Assembly: GCA_036937835.1 (NCBI GenBank) | Contig: CM072862.1 | Coordinates: forward strand, 22,895,001 to 22,959,000 | Direction: 5' to 3' | Origin: Pampus argenteus | Taxonomy: Eukaryota > Chordata > Actinopteri > Scombriformes > Stromateidae | Length of the DNA stretch: 64,000 bases | Shown here: piece by piece, positions 12,101 to 26,520 of the stretch | Layout: every line of letters begins with the position of its first letter | Position numbering within the stretch: the first letter of the stretch is position 1 | The notes under the pieces: generated by a model | Database searches by the model: none | What the model saw: only the letters and a program-made list of their open reading frames with translations | Told to the model about the DNA's origin: nothing | Position numbers and translations under genes: made by a program

Positions 12101-15100
12101 TGAGGGCGGGACTCTATGAAAATCGAGAGCTTCTGGCGTCGTTGAGCCCGTGAGGAAGGATCAGGACTTTGAATGTTTACGAACCGCAACCGACAAATCC
12201 TGCCTTTTTTTTTTTTTTTTTTTAAGAAGCCTTTCAGCGCAGCTTTTGATATTTAAGCACCAACACCAGAGAATGTTGATTATAGGTCAGACGTGGTGGG
12301 CAGTGGGAACGTATAGCCCGGCCCGCCCGGAGTTTCTTGTAGAGCAAAGCTTTTATTTTCCACTATTTCCCTCTTCTTTGTCTAACCTCTTGGGCGACAG
12401 TAAGTCACCTTGATGTCACACGAAAAACCTGCAGAGGATCACTTTAACACCTAAGCAAATCGGCTTTCAACAGAGTTATATTAATATGTTATTGGCCACC
12501 GGCTAGCAGCAGGTTAAATATAGGATGCTGGTGGTGTGGGTCTATCGAGGTGACCCTGTTACTATTCAAAGGGAAACAAGAACCCGAGCACGATGGCTCA
12601 GTTGACTTGCTTAGATCTGGCTTGCAACTAGGCCAGTTGTGTGTCCTGTTGTGCACAAAGACCGGCCACATGTAGTGTCGCACGGTTGGCTGGCAGGGCG
12701 GCTTTTCTCATCCTGATGGCAGCACAACCTAGGCAGTCTGCCTCAGCCCGCAGGGCAGCTTGGAACGGAGTTCAGAGAAATGGCACGGGTTTTGTCCCTC
12801 TCTCATTATCATTGCTGCTGTTTCTCCCTGACCCCCCCTCCGTCCGTCTGCAGTGTGGAGCTCAGATCCCGTAGGCCAGATTAATGCTATTCCACAGGCC
12901 TTGACTTAATCCTCAAAAAGGATTGTTCTAAGCCTTGACAAGGTAATATGACCTAAACAGATTGCACTGGTGCACAGAGTTACTGTAATGTGACGCTACA
13001 AATCTGGGTGTTACTGCATTAGCGCATTATCCTGTAACCTTCACAGGTTTGGTTTTGTTTTGTGCTGCGAGAATTATTTTTTTTTCCGTATTCTTTTGTT
13101 ATTCTGTATTGCATCTAATAGATTTTGTTAAGATAATTGTAGCCACGCGCAGTATCTCATTCAGTGAATCCAGTGAATGTGTGCTGCAAGAGGAGCCGAG
13201 GATACCGGCGATGATAAATGCTTATCAAAGTGGAAGTGTCTCCCACCATCACATTACTGCCTGGAGAGGGTCTGTCATCACAGTCAAAGCTGCCAAGTTT
13301 AAAAATGCTTACAGAGGACGGAGTGAAGGCTAGAGGGTGGCGGTAGGAGATGGAGCGCCCTTTACCACGTTTAAGGCGTAAAATATTATCATACGTCCAT
13401 GCATTGCTTTTTCAAAGTACATATTGTTAGCAATCAATCTTCATGTGTCCTTTCTTAAACATTAGGAATGACGTGTCGTAACATTTTGGTGCTCTAAATT
13501 TTATCATTTTTATCAATATCAGAAAAACAAAACTGGGGTTTGATTGATTTTCACACCCCAAGTCATTGCGTACAATATCATGACATATTGTAGGGTCACC
13601 TGAGGTAACCTCTCAAGTTTTATGGTTTCAAAAAGTGTCGTACTCGAATCTAAAATATAATAACGTGCCAAATGCAAAGATGGAAAATGTATCGTCACTA
13701 AAACGGTACGACAACGAGACTTTACGTACACTCTCTTCAGGTGTGATTTTTATGTTTTTTTTTTTATTTCCCTTCAATGCTTCTTTTGTAATAAAAATGT
13801 ACTTTCTTTTGCCAACCACTGGCAAACGCAGCTTCTTCCATTGGATTTGGCTAGCAGAGCAGGCTGAAAACAGGAGCTGATAACTGCTAGGGGAAATGAG
13901 AAAATGAATGGTTTGACATAGACCATGAAATGTCCACCTAATGCATGCCATTTATTTATCTGTGATTAGTGTCAGTTTTTTTTTTTTTTACGTGCTGGTT
14001 TTATTTGGCTTGAAACAGGCACGGAGAGATGAGGGCCAAATTGATTGTGAACGAGACATATCGGCTGGCTAATGAATCTGGTTAATTGACTGTGTAAGGA
14101 GCTGCCATAACAGTCAGATAGTAAAGAGCAGCAGCAGCCTGCAGTATCCAACCGGCTCATCCGTGATTACGTCACTCTGCTCTTATTGATTTCTGGTCTT
14201 CTCTTGATGCCGTGACACCATCAAAACGATGGTAAGTGTAAAAGGATTATGACCATGATCGTGGTCAGTCATTACTGCTCTATCATGGGCATTTGGATGT
14301 CTTGACACTCGTGTAAAGTGATTAGTTTCTTCACTGACAGTGGAGAAAGGTCCCACTGGGGTTTGCACGCCCTTCAGGGAGTTGCACTGACAGCTGTGCT
14401 GGTTGTGTGATAAATGGAGACAAAGAAACTTCACCAATAGGTAGTCCAGACTGCTCTGCCATGGATGCTTCTCCATCCCTTGTTCCCCCTCCTTTCAGGT
14501 GAGGGGTGGAAAAGTATTTGAAGAGATTTGTGGTTTACACATCACCGGAAATGAAACGTAAAGCTCCCCCACAGTGCAGTAAACAAAGAAATCCACAGCC
14601 CCTGTTCTTAACCGTATATACGCCCACTTGCGCACAGACGGCTTGTACAGACGGGGTCTGAGGCATCTTCCTGGGTATTGGCAGAGCTCCTCGGGTGCTG
14701 CCGCCGCCGCCTCCTCACAGCCCCTCTTCAAATCATCACCACCTCACTCGCTGTGCAGATTTTATTACCCCCTTGATGCTGTGGATCTCACACTACCCCG
14801 CCCCACACTCTCCCTAATCCTCCGTGTTCTTTGTTTTGTTTGTTTTTGTTTGTCAGCTACTAGATTTATTCCGTCTGTGCATGTTACTCCCAGTTAGTAC
14901 CCCATTTTTATCTCACTAAACTTCCCCATCAGTTCCTCCTCTCGTTCCTTTTTCTCTCCCTCCCACCTTGCATGCGCCAGCTCGGTAAGCAAACAAACCC
15001 ACTTCCTCTTGACACTCAGCTTCGTCGCGGTGATTTGCTTTGCTTGTCAGGTCGAATATTGAGTGACACTGTGGCCCCTGTCAACAAAAGGAAGGCCCCC

Positions 15101-16821
15101 GGAAGCTGGGGGGCGGCGTTATTTGTGCGTAGGGCGGATTATCTCCCCCACACGCCATTCTGCCTCTTATTGTCTGCCGTGTAACTGCCGTGCTGCATGC
15201 CGATGCCAGGATGGCTCCCCAGTGCCACGCACAAGACACAATGCCTGCCATGCTTTACCCTACTTACTTAGGTAAAACTGCATATTACACACATGTCATT
15301 CTTATACAAACATGATTTCCTGGTATTCTTGTCACACTGACCATCTGCACAAACACCTTTTTTTTTTTTTTTTTTTGATTGAACATCGGCAGGGAGAAAG
15401 GCAAGAGGGAATGTCTGAATGTCTCAAAAGGTGACCTTGTTGGGAGAGCTTTCAAGGATGTGAAGCCATTCAACATATGTTCCTCCGTTTCAGAGCCCAC
15501 GTCTCTCTCTTTTTTTTCTTTCTTTTATGATTGCATGGTTGGTACATGGGACATGGCTACATCTGTGTGCCGGCTTGTATTCTGAATTCAGCACACATAG
15601 TTTTTATGTCTGAATGCCGGCACGTCTGTGTTTGTATGCGTAATGCTGCCTCTCAGCTGGACTGACAGTTTTCAAAGAGAGCAGTCAAGCTGAGGAAAGA
15701 CAAAGAACACACCTAGGTAAAAGGCAGATTTTGAAAATGGAGATGGGGTCTATACTGAGGCAGAATATACCACCAAGTGCACCCATCCTCCATCGTCTTG
15801 ATTACACCCCGCTGAGCTGCAGTTGGACATTGTAATCAGTGGCGCAGCAGGTGCCTTAACCCCCATTGACACAGGTAGAGACACCTGCACACACTGCTAT
15901 ATGCAATTTGCTCTCAGACTTGATGCTTTTTTTGGACACAGAAATTAGACGTGTACACCATACACACTGTTTGTTTTTTTCACCGGATAATGAGATGCAA
16001 ATGATCATGCATGGGGAATTGGGGACCTGAAGCCACAGGAAAAAAGATGTAGAGGGGGGAGGGGGGAAGGGAAGTGACACATGTGTTTGCACGGTGGGAC
16101 ATTCTTGGCCAGTAAATGCGGCAGACAAACAGATTTCACGGCAGGGAGCAACACGGCGTGTCAAAGGTGTCATGCCAAAACAGGATATCACACCAGTCTA
16201 TGGGTGGAATAATAGAGGAAGCATGGTGGCGTTGGGTTCTTTCTACACCTTATAACATTAGACTGGGATTGTGGGGCCCCCCTACTTCCCTGGTGGGGTT
16301 GAAGGATGTAGCTGAGGGTAACAAAGAACCAGTGAAAGCTTTGAAAGCCTTGGCAGTCAATGGATTGAGCAAGTAGGAGCCTTTTGAGCTTCTTTACTTC
16401 TAACTCAATAGCTGCAGGCTAATGTGTTGTTCCAAGTAGGATATTGGCCGTTTCTGTGCTGGTTTCCCCACATGATATAAGCACCGTGGATTCACAAAAT
16501 ATCTTGTGCGAATATAAAATGTTCAGTTCAGTTTGAATACAGGCACCTCGAACGGTTGGCGTGTTGCATGCAAATCCATGTAACAGCCCAGCCCAGGTCT
16601 GATTTGAATGAGGCCAAACCGTCACGAACGCCATCCATGTTCATGCTTTTTGTTGTTTTATTGTTTTGCGTAGTGTTATTATTCAAAGACTTGGGTATAC
16701 TTTTTCATTTCAGTTTTTTCTTTAATAAAATGTTCGCTGAAACCTGCATGGAAAATTCTGCATTCACAGTGAATCAGGCCTAAATGCTGACATGTTGAAA
16801 AGCCCCTTTGTTTGCCAGAGT

Positions 16822-16865
16822 GTATATATATATATATATATATATATAATACACACACACACACA
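16822..16865. repeat. Compound TA/CA microsatellite
   Basis: A TA dinucleotide run (to about 16849) continues into AC repeats ending at 16865. Confidence 0.9.
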
Positions 16866-19657
16866 GACTGACTTTCAAGTGTCGGTCGTGTGGGCTCACA
16901 AGTTAACTTCGTCTAATCTCCCAGACAATGGCTGTAATGGTGCGACAGGGCCTTTGGCTTTCAGTGTCACCCGTCATCATGCATGCGTAGAAACAGGCTG
17001 GCAGCTTGGTGTTTTGGGACCTACTGCAGTGGCAGACGGTGCATTCAGATGATGGACTGTGGCACACTGTTTCAACCGCAATCTCATCATTCACTTCAAA
17101 AAATAAATAAATAAATAAAAATGTGCCCAGAAGATCTCATTTAAAGTGTTGCTGATTTTGCTCTCCGTCACCAACAATCGCCACAGCTTACTTTTGATCG
17201 CTGTGGAAAGGTTTTGTGCACCTTTTTTTTTTTTTTTTAATGTATGTGCAGTTCTCGCCTATAGTTACAAAATCACATAAATATCAAACAGCTCCACCCA
17301 AGAAAAAATGGATCAGATATGTTCTCCGACGCTTCTTTTTCACTCATTGCTTACATGAGATTTATCGTCTTCTTTCCCGTTGAAGCTGCCTCTCCGTATT
17401 GACCTTGAAATCAGTCACATGTATGCACAAAAGATGTCAGTGAAGCAACGTGTAATGAAAGAAATTGCGAACCCACACTGGGATGTCAAGTGTAATTGAA
17501 AATTCAACACACTCAATGTCACTCTATTGTGCAGCTATAAATCCTCATAAAAATACAATTTACGGCTATTTGTTATTCATTTTGCAGCTTTATCTGCAGC
17601 GGAGAGACGAGCACAGAAGGTCCCGTGGGCCAAGTGTTGCACTGGTGCCTGGACATTTGTCTTGATCTGAGCCATGTCACAGTCAACGTCTACAGTGTTT
17701 GTTTGGATCCATTGGGACAATCTAAATGAGATGTGTGTATATATATATACAGCTGCTTTATGCTTATTTACTATCACACATCCAGTTGCGTGGATGAATA
17801 CGTTGCTTTTGTTCACTGAGCTAGTTGCTGAAACGACATCAACCCTTTATGAATCCTAGTAGTCATAGTAGCTGGTTCCTCCCTCCCATATATTTATGTC
17901 ACATCTGTTATGTTACTTCTGTCCTGTGCATGCAGGTTTCGAGCCATAGTGTTGTTTTTTTACTTGTTGCATGTTTGCGAGGTGAAAAGTGAAAGAGACT
18001 CGGAGACTGGAAAAGAATTGCTCAGTTGCTATTCCAACCGCCTACCTCTAGTTTATAGCTGCAGGAGAAAAATCTGTCTGACAACAGGCCTGTAATTAAA
18101 GTTGAGAGAAGAAAAAAAAAACTCTAAATGCCTTTCCTTTCCTCCTTTTTTTTTTTTTTTGGAAGAGTCGAGGGAAGAAAAAAATCTTTTCCATCTCCAT
18201 GTTGCACTCCTCCCCCATCCAACATCACCGCTATAACTCCTACTAACTTCAAACTTTTCCTCCAGGGACCGTCGTCACTGCATAATGAATGTAATGCGGT
18301 ATTTGCTTTTTTAGTGGGATGTTGTTTATACAAAAAAAAAAAATCACTTTTTTTTTCTGTCACTATTCGACTGCATCATCTTAACACTCATGTAGCCGTT
18401 TGTATCATCATCATCATGTTGGCCACATGTTACAGACTGACATTGAGCCCTGTTGATTGATCATAAATTATGCCTTGACTGCCTTTTACGTTTAAATTTG
18501 ACAGCTAATCAATAACCTCCTGTACAAAAACCCCCCCGCGGCTCCTGAGCTACAGCTCTCAGGTCTTTGGGTTCAGCAATAAATCAATGGATAAGGTCTA
18601 TTGATTTTCCCGAATTTGTTTATTTATCCCCACATATTTGAGCATTTTTATAATAAAAAAAACCCAACTTTCTTAAAGTAGAAATACAATCATTTATCCA
18701 GCAGAAACTATTTAATAATTGATAGATTTGTATAATTTATGGACTGATGTGAGTATCCAGTATTTGTGGCAGACAGAAGCTTTTTCCTTTCATGTGCTTG
18801 TTAGCATAGACACGCATTTTATCTGCGTTTCCTCGCTGACACTCATTTGAAGGTCTACATCGTTGCACGCTGCACCTCCTGACATGTTAATTTCATTAGC
18901 TCGTAGAAGCTCATTGTGTATTTTTTTATTTAATTTTTATTATCAAAAACACAATCCTCCCACATGTGCAGCTTTACTCATCTTTGCACGTTGTTTGAAA
19001 ATACATTTCTAGAGAAAATGAGTTATACAAATAATGTGCTCATGCATACAGCAATTTGTAGTGTTTACACTTGCTTTGTTTTCACTTAGTAGAAAAACCG
19101 GGGTCCTCTAACGGGTTATTCAGTGCTCCGTTTTCGTCTAGCCTTTTTTTGTCTCACCATCCCTACGTCTCCTTTTTTTTTTTTTTTTTTTGACCTGACA
19201 TCTTCACAAAGGAACAAAAGGCCATTGAAGATGCTTTTCACAGATATATAAAGTTCTTTTTAGCGGTCTCTGGAATCAAAGGATCCAGTGGGAATCCATT
19301 GGGGTGCACAAAGGTCTGCCAAGGTAACCAGTCTGAGCGGGAGTCTCGAAGGAAAAGGCTTATAAATCTACAGCGGGACTTCCACCACGGGGCCATCATC
19401 AAAATATAAGTCTTTTCAGAAAAGCGCCTCCTGTTTCAGACCTGAGCACAAATGTTCAGCGATCTGACTCCGACGGATAGGAAACGGTTAAAGAGCTGCT
19501 TAACGGAGTGAGCGTTTACTCTGCCATGGTGGACTTGCGTCGCCAGCCGACTGAAGCGGGACCAGCCCAGCAGTGACTGAGCCGAGCTGGCGGGCTGCCA
19601 GGAGCGCCCCACGCTGCAGACAATACCCACCTGTGTTAGGCAAAGGAGGGGGTTGCT

Positions 19658-19663
19658 GCGCGC

Positions 19664-19694
<31 letters not shown>

Positions 19695-19723
19695 CACACT
19701 CCCTCCCTCACACACACACACAC
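19658..19723. repeat. GCGC-GT tract and facing CA tract
   Basis: Alternating GC then GT steps (19658-19691) are followed after 17 bases by a CA run (19709-19723). GT and CA on the same strand are self-complementary, so the two could pair as a hairpin. The alternating purine-pyrimidine part could also adopt Z-DNA. Both are inferences from composition. Confidence 0.85.
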
Positions 19724-22197
19724 GTAGCTAGTTATTTTGCGCTCAAACAGGCAGAGTGTGCCCCCCCACCCTCCCCTGCTCCACCATCTATCCTCTAGCT
19801 CTCCAAATGTCCATCAACAGGCTCCAGCTCTTGTTTTGGCTCATTGTTTTGGACGCCGATGTTTGAAAGCAAATTCGGAGATGAAAATTGAAACTCGTTT
19901 TTGAGATGACAAGGGCTTATAAATGGACAGAGGGTGTATCGGTTGCTTGTGTATGTCTGTTCAAAGGGCGACCCCCTTCACCAATGCCAGACACCCACTG
20001 TTGAATCCCCCCCTGACCCCTCCGCAAACGTGCCGGAGGCTAGAGGGGTGAGGGGTATGGAGGTGAGGGGGGATGGGGGGTCCCTAGGGGTCTTCACTCT
20101 CTGGTTACTGCAAAGAGGCTGCCACTGCCAGAGGGTCGCCATGGCAACGCTATTTGATTCCTACAACAATGCCAGAGCGCCACTCCCCCATCCTCCTCTT
20201 CCTACTCTACTGAGCTACACACACACACATTTGCACACGAGTCTTGTGTGATTGGCTGATTGCATTGGGAATCACGACAAAGCGGTCGCCTTAGTTGATT
20301 TTAAAAAAACGAGACCGACGATGCTCGTGCGAATTCAAAGCTAATTTATGTGCAATTAAAAAATGCTGCATGCAAATTAATTTTAATCTCATAATTAATA
20401 CCATTATAATATGAAACCCTGATTATCATAATACATTTAATCTAATAAACTTGTAAGGAAATAAAGAGCTCTTGGTTTTGCTCCAGCCAGAAGTTCGGTT
20501 GCCACAACATCTTTCTCTATTATTGAATAAACTATTTAAGATACCGTGGTAACCAGAAAAAAAAGAAGAAAAAAGCCGATCATCATGTCTCACCTCAGCC
20601 GAAAGGGGGACGCTGTGATTGGAAGGCGACTCTGGTTTTACAGCGTGCGTTGTAAATAAATCTGACATCAGACATAAGTCGAGTGTGTCGGATACTTTAC
20701 AACCTCTTGTACTTGTCAGATAAACAACTTTAGGGAAAATATATTGTACAGCAGTGTCGCTGCTACTCTGGTTGAATTAGAGCCATGCAGTGAACAATGC
20801 GGCGTATTCACGGGCATCTTTTAACATAATGAATAATCAGATGTTGGCTGTTAAATCCTGAAGAATCTACACTGGATGTCTGTTTTATCCCCTTCAAATA
20901 AAGCAAAAGGAGGAGTATGTTTTTGTCGAGATACTGATTGTGATGCCAGATGCTCAGTCACACATCAACCCTTTAAACAGTAATGACACACTGGGACTAA
21001 CATGTTACAGTTCGTGTGATCAGAGGAGAGCGAGAGAGAACACATCTTTGTGGCTGTAACAGCACGATAACAGACACAGTCGTTCCACTGACAGTGTTTG
21101 TGTTTTTATAGTTGGATGATGCTGCTGGAAGAAAAAGATGTTGTATTTTACAGAGTGTCAGAACACAGAGGAAAAGTAGATTTTGCTGTCTGGTTGTCTG
21201 AGACAGCATCTGTGGTCAAGAGCAATCATTTCTCATCATAAGAACGTGTTGTCCACTTGTGTCTGTCTGTGTGTGTGTGTCTGCATGTGATTTGCATGCC
21301 GTAATGTTAGGGGACATGCTAGGACTGCTGGGGGATTAACAGTCTTTTACAGTAGTGTCTCTATTAGATACAGCCACTTTTTTTTTCTTTTTTTCCCTCC
21401 AAACAGCTGATAAAGCAGTGTTTGTCTGAATCCCTACCAGGTGTCCAAATTAATTTACACGACATGTCTACTAACTGCTCGTATCAAGCCGGTTCTCCCC
21501 CTCGTGAGCTGATGAAACATAATTGTGAGCGGTAATTTGCACTCCGAAAAAAGCCGGTAAGAACAGCTCTATTTGAAAAGGTTTGCTGCTGTGAAAATCA
21601 AAAGGAAAATCCTGAGCATGCTGTACGGTAAACACTGCAGCCATATGCCCATAACACATCCTATGGTGCGCCCAGTGCCTCGCTGCAGGGTGCATGCAGG
21701 AAATGGCCATATCGGCCTCCCAGGACAGTGAGATCATTGCCTGGACGCCCCGGGGTGTGGACACATGGTCCCAGACTGCCTCATTGTCACGTCTCCGTGT
21801 TTTATCCTGAACTGACACGGCACGCTGTAGACTTCTGAGGACTCTTTTTGAACCTTTTTCACCTTTTAGGATTGATGTCCTTTCTTTTGATTGGCTTTTT
21901 CTTGCCAGAATTAAAAGACAGGCACTGAAAAGATGATGTCAGGCATGCATATAATGCACCTGTGGAGGGTAAATTTCTGTAATCACAGCCAGTTCACATG
22001 CCAGCTTGTTGCTTCTTACTACACGTTCAGATTGAAGCCAGCGAGTATTACCTATATCTTGGCTATAGCTGGACGGCCCTTGCTGGCCAAGCAGGGTCCC
22101 CTTAATATGATTAAGACGGATTATGGCGTTGTCTGCACATCAAAAGAGCCAAGACCAATTATCACCCCAGCCTTTCAACACGACAGCCGCGCCTCTT

Positions 22198-22218
22198 CCC
22201 TCCCTCCCTCCCTCCCTC
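22198..22218. repeat. TCCC tetranucleotide repeat
   Basis: About five tandem TCCC units inside an otherwise mixed sequence. Confidence 0.85.
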
Positions 22219-22751
22219 CTTTCGCTGCAAACGTAGAAAGAAGAGGAGAAAACAGAACCCGGGCGTCTCGTAGCACTCCAGAAGCCCCCGCGCTAATGGA
22301 CGGATTCATCATTCATTCAAGCCTTTCATGTACAGTATTAAGCAGCGATGGTGCACAGTTACCAGCGCTTTGGCTAGTCCCGAAATAGATTGAACATCAG
22401 CACTAATTATCCCAATCCCAGAGGCACGTACAAACAGGTTCACATGACAGAAAAATGCGGCGCGTTGTAAGGCAGTCGAAAAGAGAGGGAAAAGCGTTCC
22501 CCTCCTCCAGGTGATGTTTGGGAATATTTTTCCTTTTTTTAAATTTTTTTTTTTTTTTTTCCCCTCAGGTTTTAAATTTGTGTTGTTGGTTAGCGATGCT
22601 CCGTTTTTTGCTTAGGTGCTTATTACCATAATCCCCTGTCAGAGCGGGTCTTCCATTACCCCTTTGTGCTGTCTGTGCTCATGACAGGAAACCAAATGGA
22701 TGTGGATAAAAGTAGACCCCATGCCCTCACCCTCCCTATCTTGCAAGACTT

Positions 22752-22770
22752 ACACACACACACACACACA
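22752..22770. repeat. CA microsatellite
   Basis: A short uninterrupted CA run. Confidence 0.85.
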
Positions 22771-23204
22771 TTGCTTTCCCAAATTACTCTTTAGTTTCAC
22801 TTTTCTCTAAAGTGCCAAAGCCTAAGCGCTTGAACAAAGGTGCCCCCCCGTGAATCTCTGCCACCCATCAAAGACAGTTGGAGTCAACCCAGAATCCTGT
22901 CGGGAGTCAAATGAAGCCATTAAAATCCCCTTTTGCCCTCACGTTCACTTCTTTCTTTGTGTGCCGCACGGAGAAGGCGAATTTTTGTCCCAACTCGATG
23001 AACTGTTACCGAGCATCAGTTTTCCCCGTTTCTCTTTGTGTTGATTGTGTAGTCTGTTTCATAGCCGTAGCATACGCAACACAACCCACATAAACATGTC
23101 CAAGTGTTTCATTAGTTTCTTCCCACTGAAACCTTTAGTTTGAGCTAAGAGGAGGTCTAATTCATTCATCTCCCCGCCCTCCTCCTGATCTAACAACAGG
23201 TGAA

Positions 23205-23215
23205 GCGCGCGCGTG

Positions 23216-23279
<64 letters not shown>
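23205..23279. repeat. GC/GT alternating tract (about 75 bp)
   Basis: Four GC steps, then GT repeats interrupted once by GC, all alternating purine-pyrimidine. The CG-containing start makes this the window's best Z-DNA-prone candidate by composition. Confidence 0.9.
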
Positions 23280-23280
<1 letters not shown>

Positions 23281-24340
23281 AGGCAACAGTATTCTGCAGC
23301 ACTGAACTTAATTTTTAAATCCCTTTTGTAACCGTACACCGCTCCAAACGTCCGTTTCACTGTGACCTGGGTTCAACCGAGCGGAGACACCCAATCCTCG
23401 ATGGTAATAGAGCTTCACTGGGATGCATCGCTGGACAGCTCCTCACTGTCACTTAACTTCCTCCTGAAGCACAGCTCTGTACATTAGCCTTTTATTTTAA
23501 TTTTAATTTTGTCTGAGTATCCCAATCCCAGAAGCACAGACTGGAGCTGTAACCTGCCCATGAAGATAATTACGCTCTATGTTCTGAGCTAATTCCAGTG
23601 AGCAGACGGCCTCTCGTATCGCTGCACCACAGCTGGTCTCAGCGTGCGCACCTCCAGCTTTCCTGCAGTGCTCGGTATAATTCGCCGAACCTCTGCAAGT
23701 CGGAGCCCTCGAATTTTCCAATCCACTCGGATGAACGCCACATGTGGATTTTTTCCTTGGTGTATTGTGTTTATATACAGGACCAAATCCATGGTAACCG
23801 TGTCAGCGAAACTGACATCGCTGTGGGGACGATTAGCAGGTGAGCACTCAATCACAATCCCCACAAGCATGTAAACAAGCACTGAAGTGGCCTCTGCGCA
23901 CTACATACATACCACCCCGCCTTTTGACTAATCTGCAGCCTGCAAGGGCAACATTAATAATTGAATCAAACACTCAGATGTGATGGAGCGGACAAGGGAA
24001 CCCAGCAAGAAGCACTCTAGTCGAGAGAGGCTATTAAATATGGAAAGTATTTGTGGTGACCAGTAGTGTTTTTTGTTTTCCTAGAAGTCTCACTTTCTGC
24101 TGTATCGCTTCTCCCAGACGGTGAAGGAGGTAAATAGTTTAGATCTGGAGATATTAGGCTGGACGTGACTGCAGTCTGGATGTTAACGGACTCTCGCTTT
24201 GCTGTTGCTGCGTTAGCCGACACGCTTCCATCAGCTGCACGTAAATTTAACGGCGTTATAGTTCAGATAGTAAGGTTTATTTGTGCTGGTCGTTGTTGCC
24301 TAATAAATAATCTGCATGAGTGAAATAACAGCCATATATA

Positions 24341-24356
24341 CTCACACACACACACA
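24341..24356. repeat. CA microsatellite
   Basis: A short CA run, one of three CA tracts within 400 bp (with 24442-24468 and 24695-24713). Confidence 0.8.
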
Positions 24357-24434
24357 TACAGCGAGTAGACTGGGGACAGGAGCTACTTGTATATTTATAC
24401 ATTCATTGGGTGCTGTTGCATGCTTCATGAAGAG

Positions 24435-24441
<7 letters not shown>

Positions 24442-24468
<27 letters not shown>
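24442..24468. repeat. CA microsatellite
   Basis: An uninterrupted CA run of about 13 units. Confidence 0.85.
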
Positions 24469-24694
24469 GGAGACGCTTACAGGGTCCTTATTCTTGTGTT
24501 GGGGATTAGATGGGTTCAGGGCCAGAGTGCCCCCTCTGGATGCAGCTCTCGCCTTGGTGCGGTGCGTTTAGGGTGTGTAGGAAACCCTCAGGGGGGGGAA
24601 AGGCTGCACTGCACACAAATCATTACTGCTCATCAGTTGCTGCCACTCAGCCACTTATTTACTCAGCAGCTTGTCTCGGTTCAGACGTGGAGAC

Positions 24695-24713
24695 GCACAC
24701 ACACACACACACA
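24695..24713. repeat. CA microsatellite
   Basis: A short CA run. The long + strand open frame that crosses all three neighbouring CA tracts encodes Thr-His repeats and is not considered a gene. Confidence 0.85.
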
Positions 24714-26520
24714 CTTACAGAAACGTACCTCATTATACATCAGGATTGCAGGGAGGAAATACTTGAGGAGATGCTGTTGTTTTGGGGAGAGATATGTTGT
24801 AGTCTCTGAGCCCCGAGTGGGTCAACACCTCCAGCTGAATACACACAATTCATCAATACTTCAAAAGTCTATTCTCGACAAAGCATTCGACGACTAATAT
24901 CAACGGCCGGTTTCCAATTTGGTGAAGTGAGCCTCAGCATGACAGAAAAGTGTTGCTTCATTGGCAACACAGGCCTCTAATGTCTAATACCTCTCCAGTG
25001 AATTATTGATGGCTGCTATACCACATAAGCTATATGTAGCATATTAAATACATAATCCCCTCATCTTTTATTGACGCTCCTTTTTGATGCGAGCCTCACT
25101 GATACGATTGATAAGAGAGCTTAACACGAAAGGCCAGTAAGCAGATCTGACTGGCACGTTTGAGCCAATAGTGATGAAACTTCACCCAAGTCTTCTTCTG
25201 TGGTAATGCTGTTTGCTTTGTGAAGCAAGCACTCGTGTAACTCGGACCAGAGACACTAACTCGATGACTCTTCAGGTGCACCAGCAATCGCACACATAGT
25301 AATGTCTTGTCAGTTGAGCCTTGCCGACGGTGTGACTGCTGCAGCCAAATCTGTTGTTTTCGTCCAGGAGTCTTCAAGCTGCAAGCTCGCATCTCGAAAG
25401 CTATAAATAAATACATCTGAAGCTGTTACAGTCGGTTAGCGACGACGAGTTCCTTTGGAATAACGGTGACAAATGAACAAACAAACTCGTGCATATTTAC
25501 ACAAATTACTCTTTGATTTTTGACCTCAAGAACTCTATTAAGACGCACAGTCGGTATCCGTTGGCTCAAATGTTGAGTTGACATATTCGGCTGAATTCAA
25601 TTACAGATTCACCTTTTTTATTTTTATTTTTTTTCTTAAATATCGTGTCATCAAAATGTAAATACAGATGAATGAACACACACCGTATATTATATAGAGT
25701 GATATTATTGCCAGAAAAAGATTGGACATTGAGAAATGAAACTCATTGTGATTGTTTGTGGCTCTTTTCTTTCATTCAGCTCTTATCTCAGTCAGACTGA
25801 TTGAGGCCACATAACCATCATTTTCTTTTCTCTGCAATCTGCACACAAACACATCCTGAGTGACATGAGTCACCTTGTTGTGTCCTGCTTTTTTATTTTT
25901 TTTTTCTCTCCTGATGTCTTGACTGCATATCAATAAAAAAACACCATTGCTCTGTCTTGTTGCCACATCACTGCGCCTCTTCCTCACCTGCAATATGATC
26001 AACATTAGCGTCCACAACAGTCTGGGCAGCTCCGGACTGACAGGACTGAAAGCAGAGATAAGCTCAGCCCGTAATGAGTGTTCAGCCTCTGTTGGGCAGG
26101 AAAAAGAAAGACATAAAGACTCTTTCTTGTAGTTCTGTCAAGACTTTGTAACCAACTGCAGTTTTTGTAATGATGTGTGGTGATATTTATACCGTACATC
26201 CTCCAGGCTCCTTTTTTTGTTGTTGTTGTTGTAGTTACACCGTCAGAGACTGGCACGGTGTCTCACGTTCACTGGTGGAGCGCGAAGGAAGAGAAAAACT
26301 GGTTGCAGTAGAACAAAGGTGCAAACAAAGAAGTGTAATTGTTGGAACAGAAGTGAGGCGAGTTGTATGAAGAAAATAAGATAAAATAAAGCCAAATCTA
26401 CTGAATGAAACAGCAGGCGGTCCCATAGGAATGAGAGAGAAAGACGGAAAACGACAGATACCATCAGCACTGATGACTCGGATATTAAGCTCGACCCGAT
26501 CGTACGCTTTTCCTCTGCCG

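Larger units (their letters stand above)
8901..19999 (+). other. Intron 1, segment b (no gene seen)
   Basis: AT-rich non-coding sequence. It holds a degenerate tRNA-derived SINE-like stretch (9056-9170), a TA/CA compound tract (16822-16865), a GCGC/GT tract with a nearby CA tract (19658-19723), an AAAT run near 17100-17120, and many poly-T runs (near 12205, 13978, 15357, 17223, 18148 and 19172). No open frame shows a known domain, splice-bounded structure or sustained codon bias. I see nothing else that can be named. Confidence 0.6.

Noticed and set aside
24316..24897. 193-codon + strand open frame
   Set aside because: It crosses three CA tracts that read as Thr-His repeats and lack stops; the remainder has no recognisable similarity.
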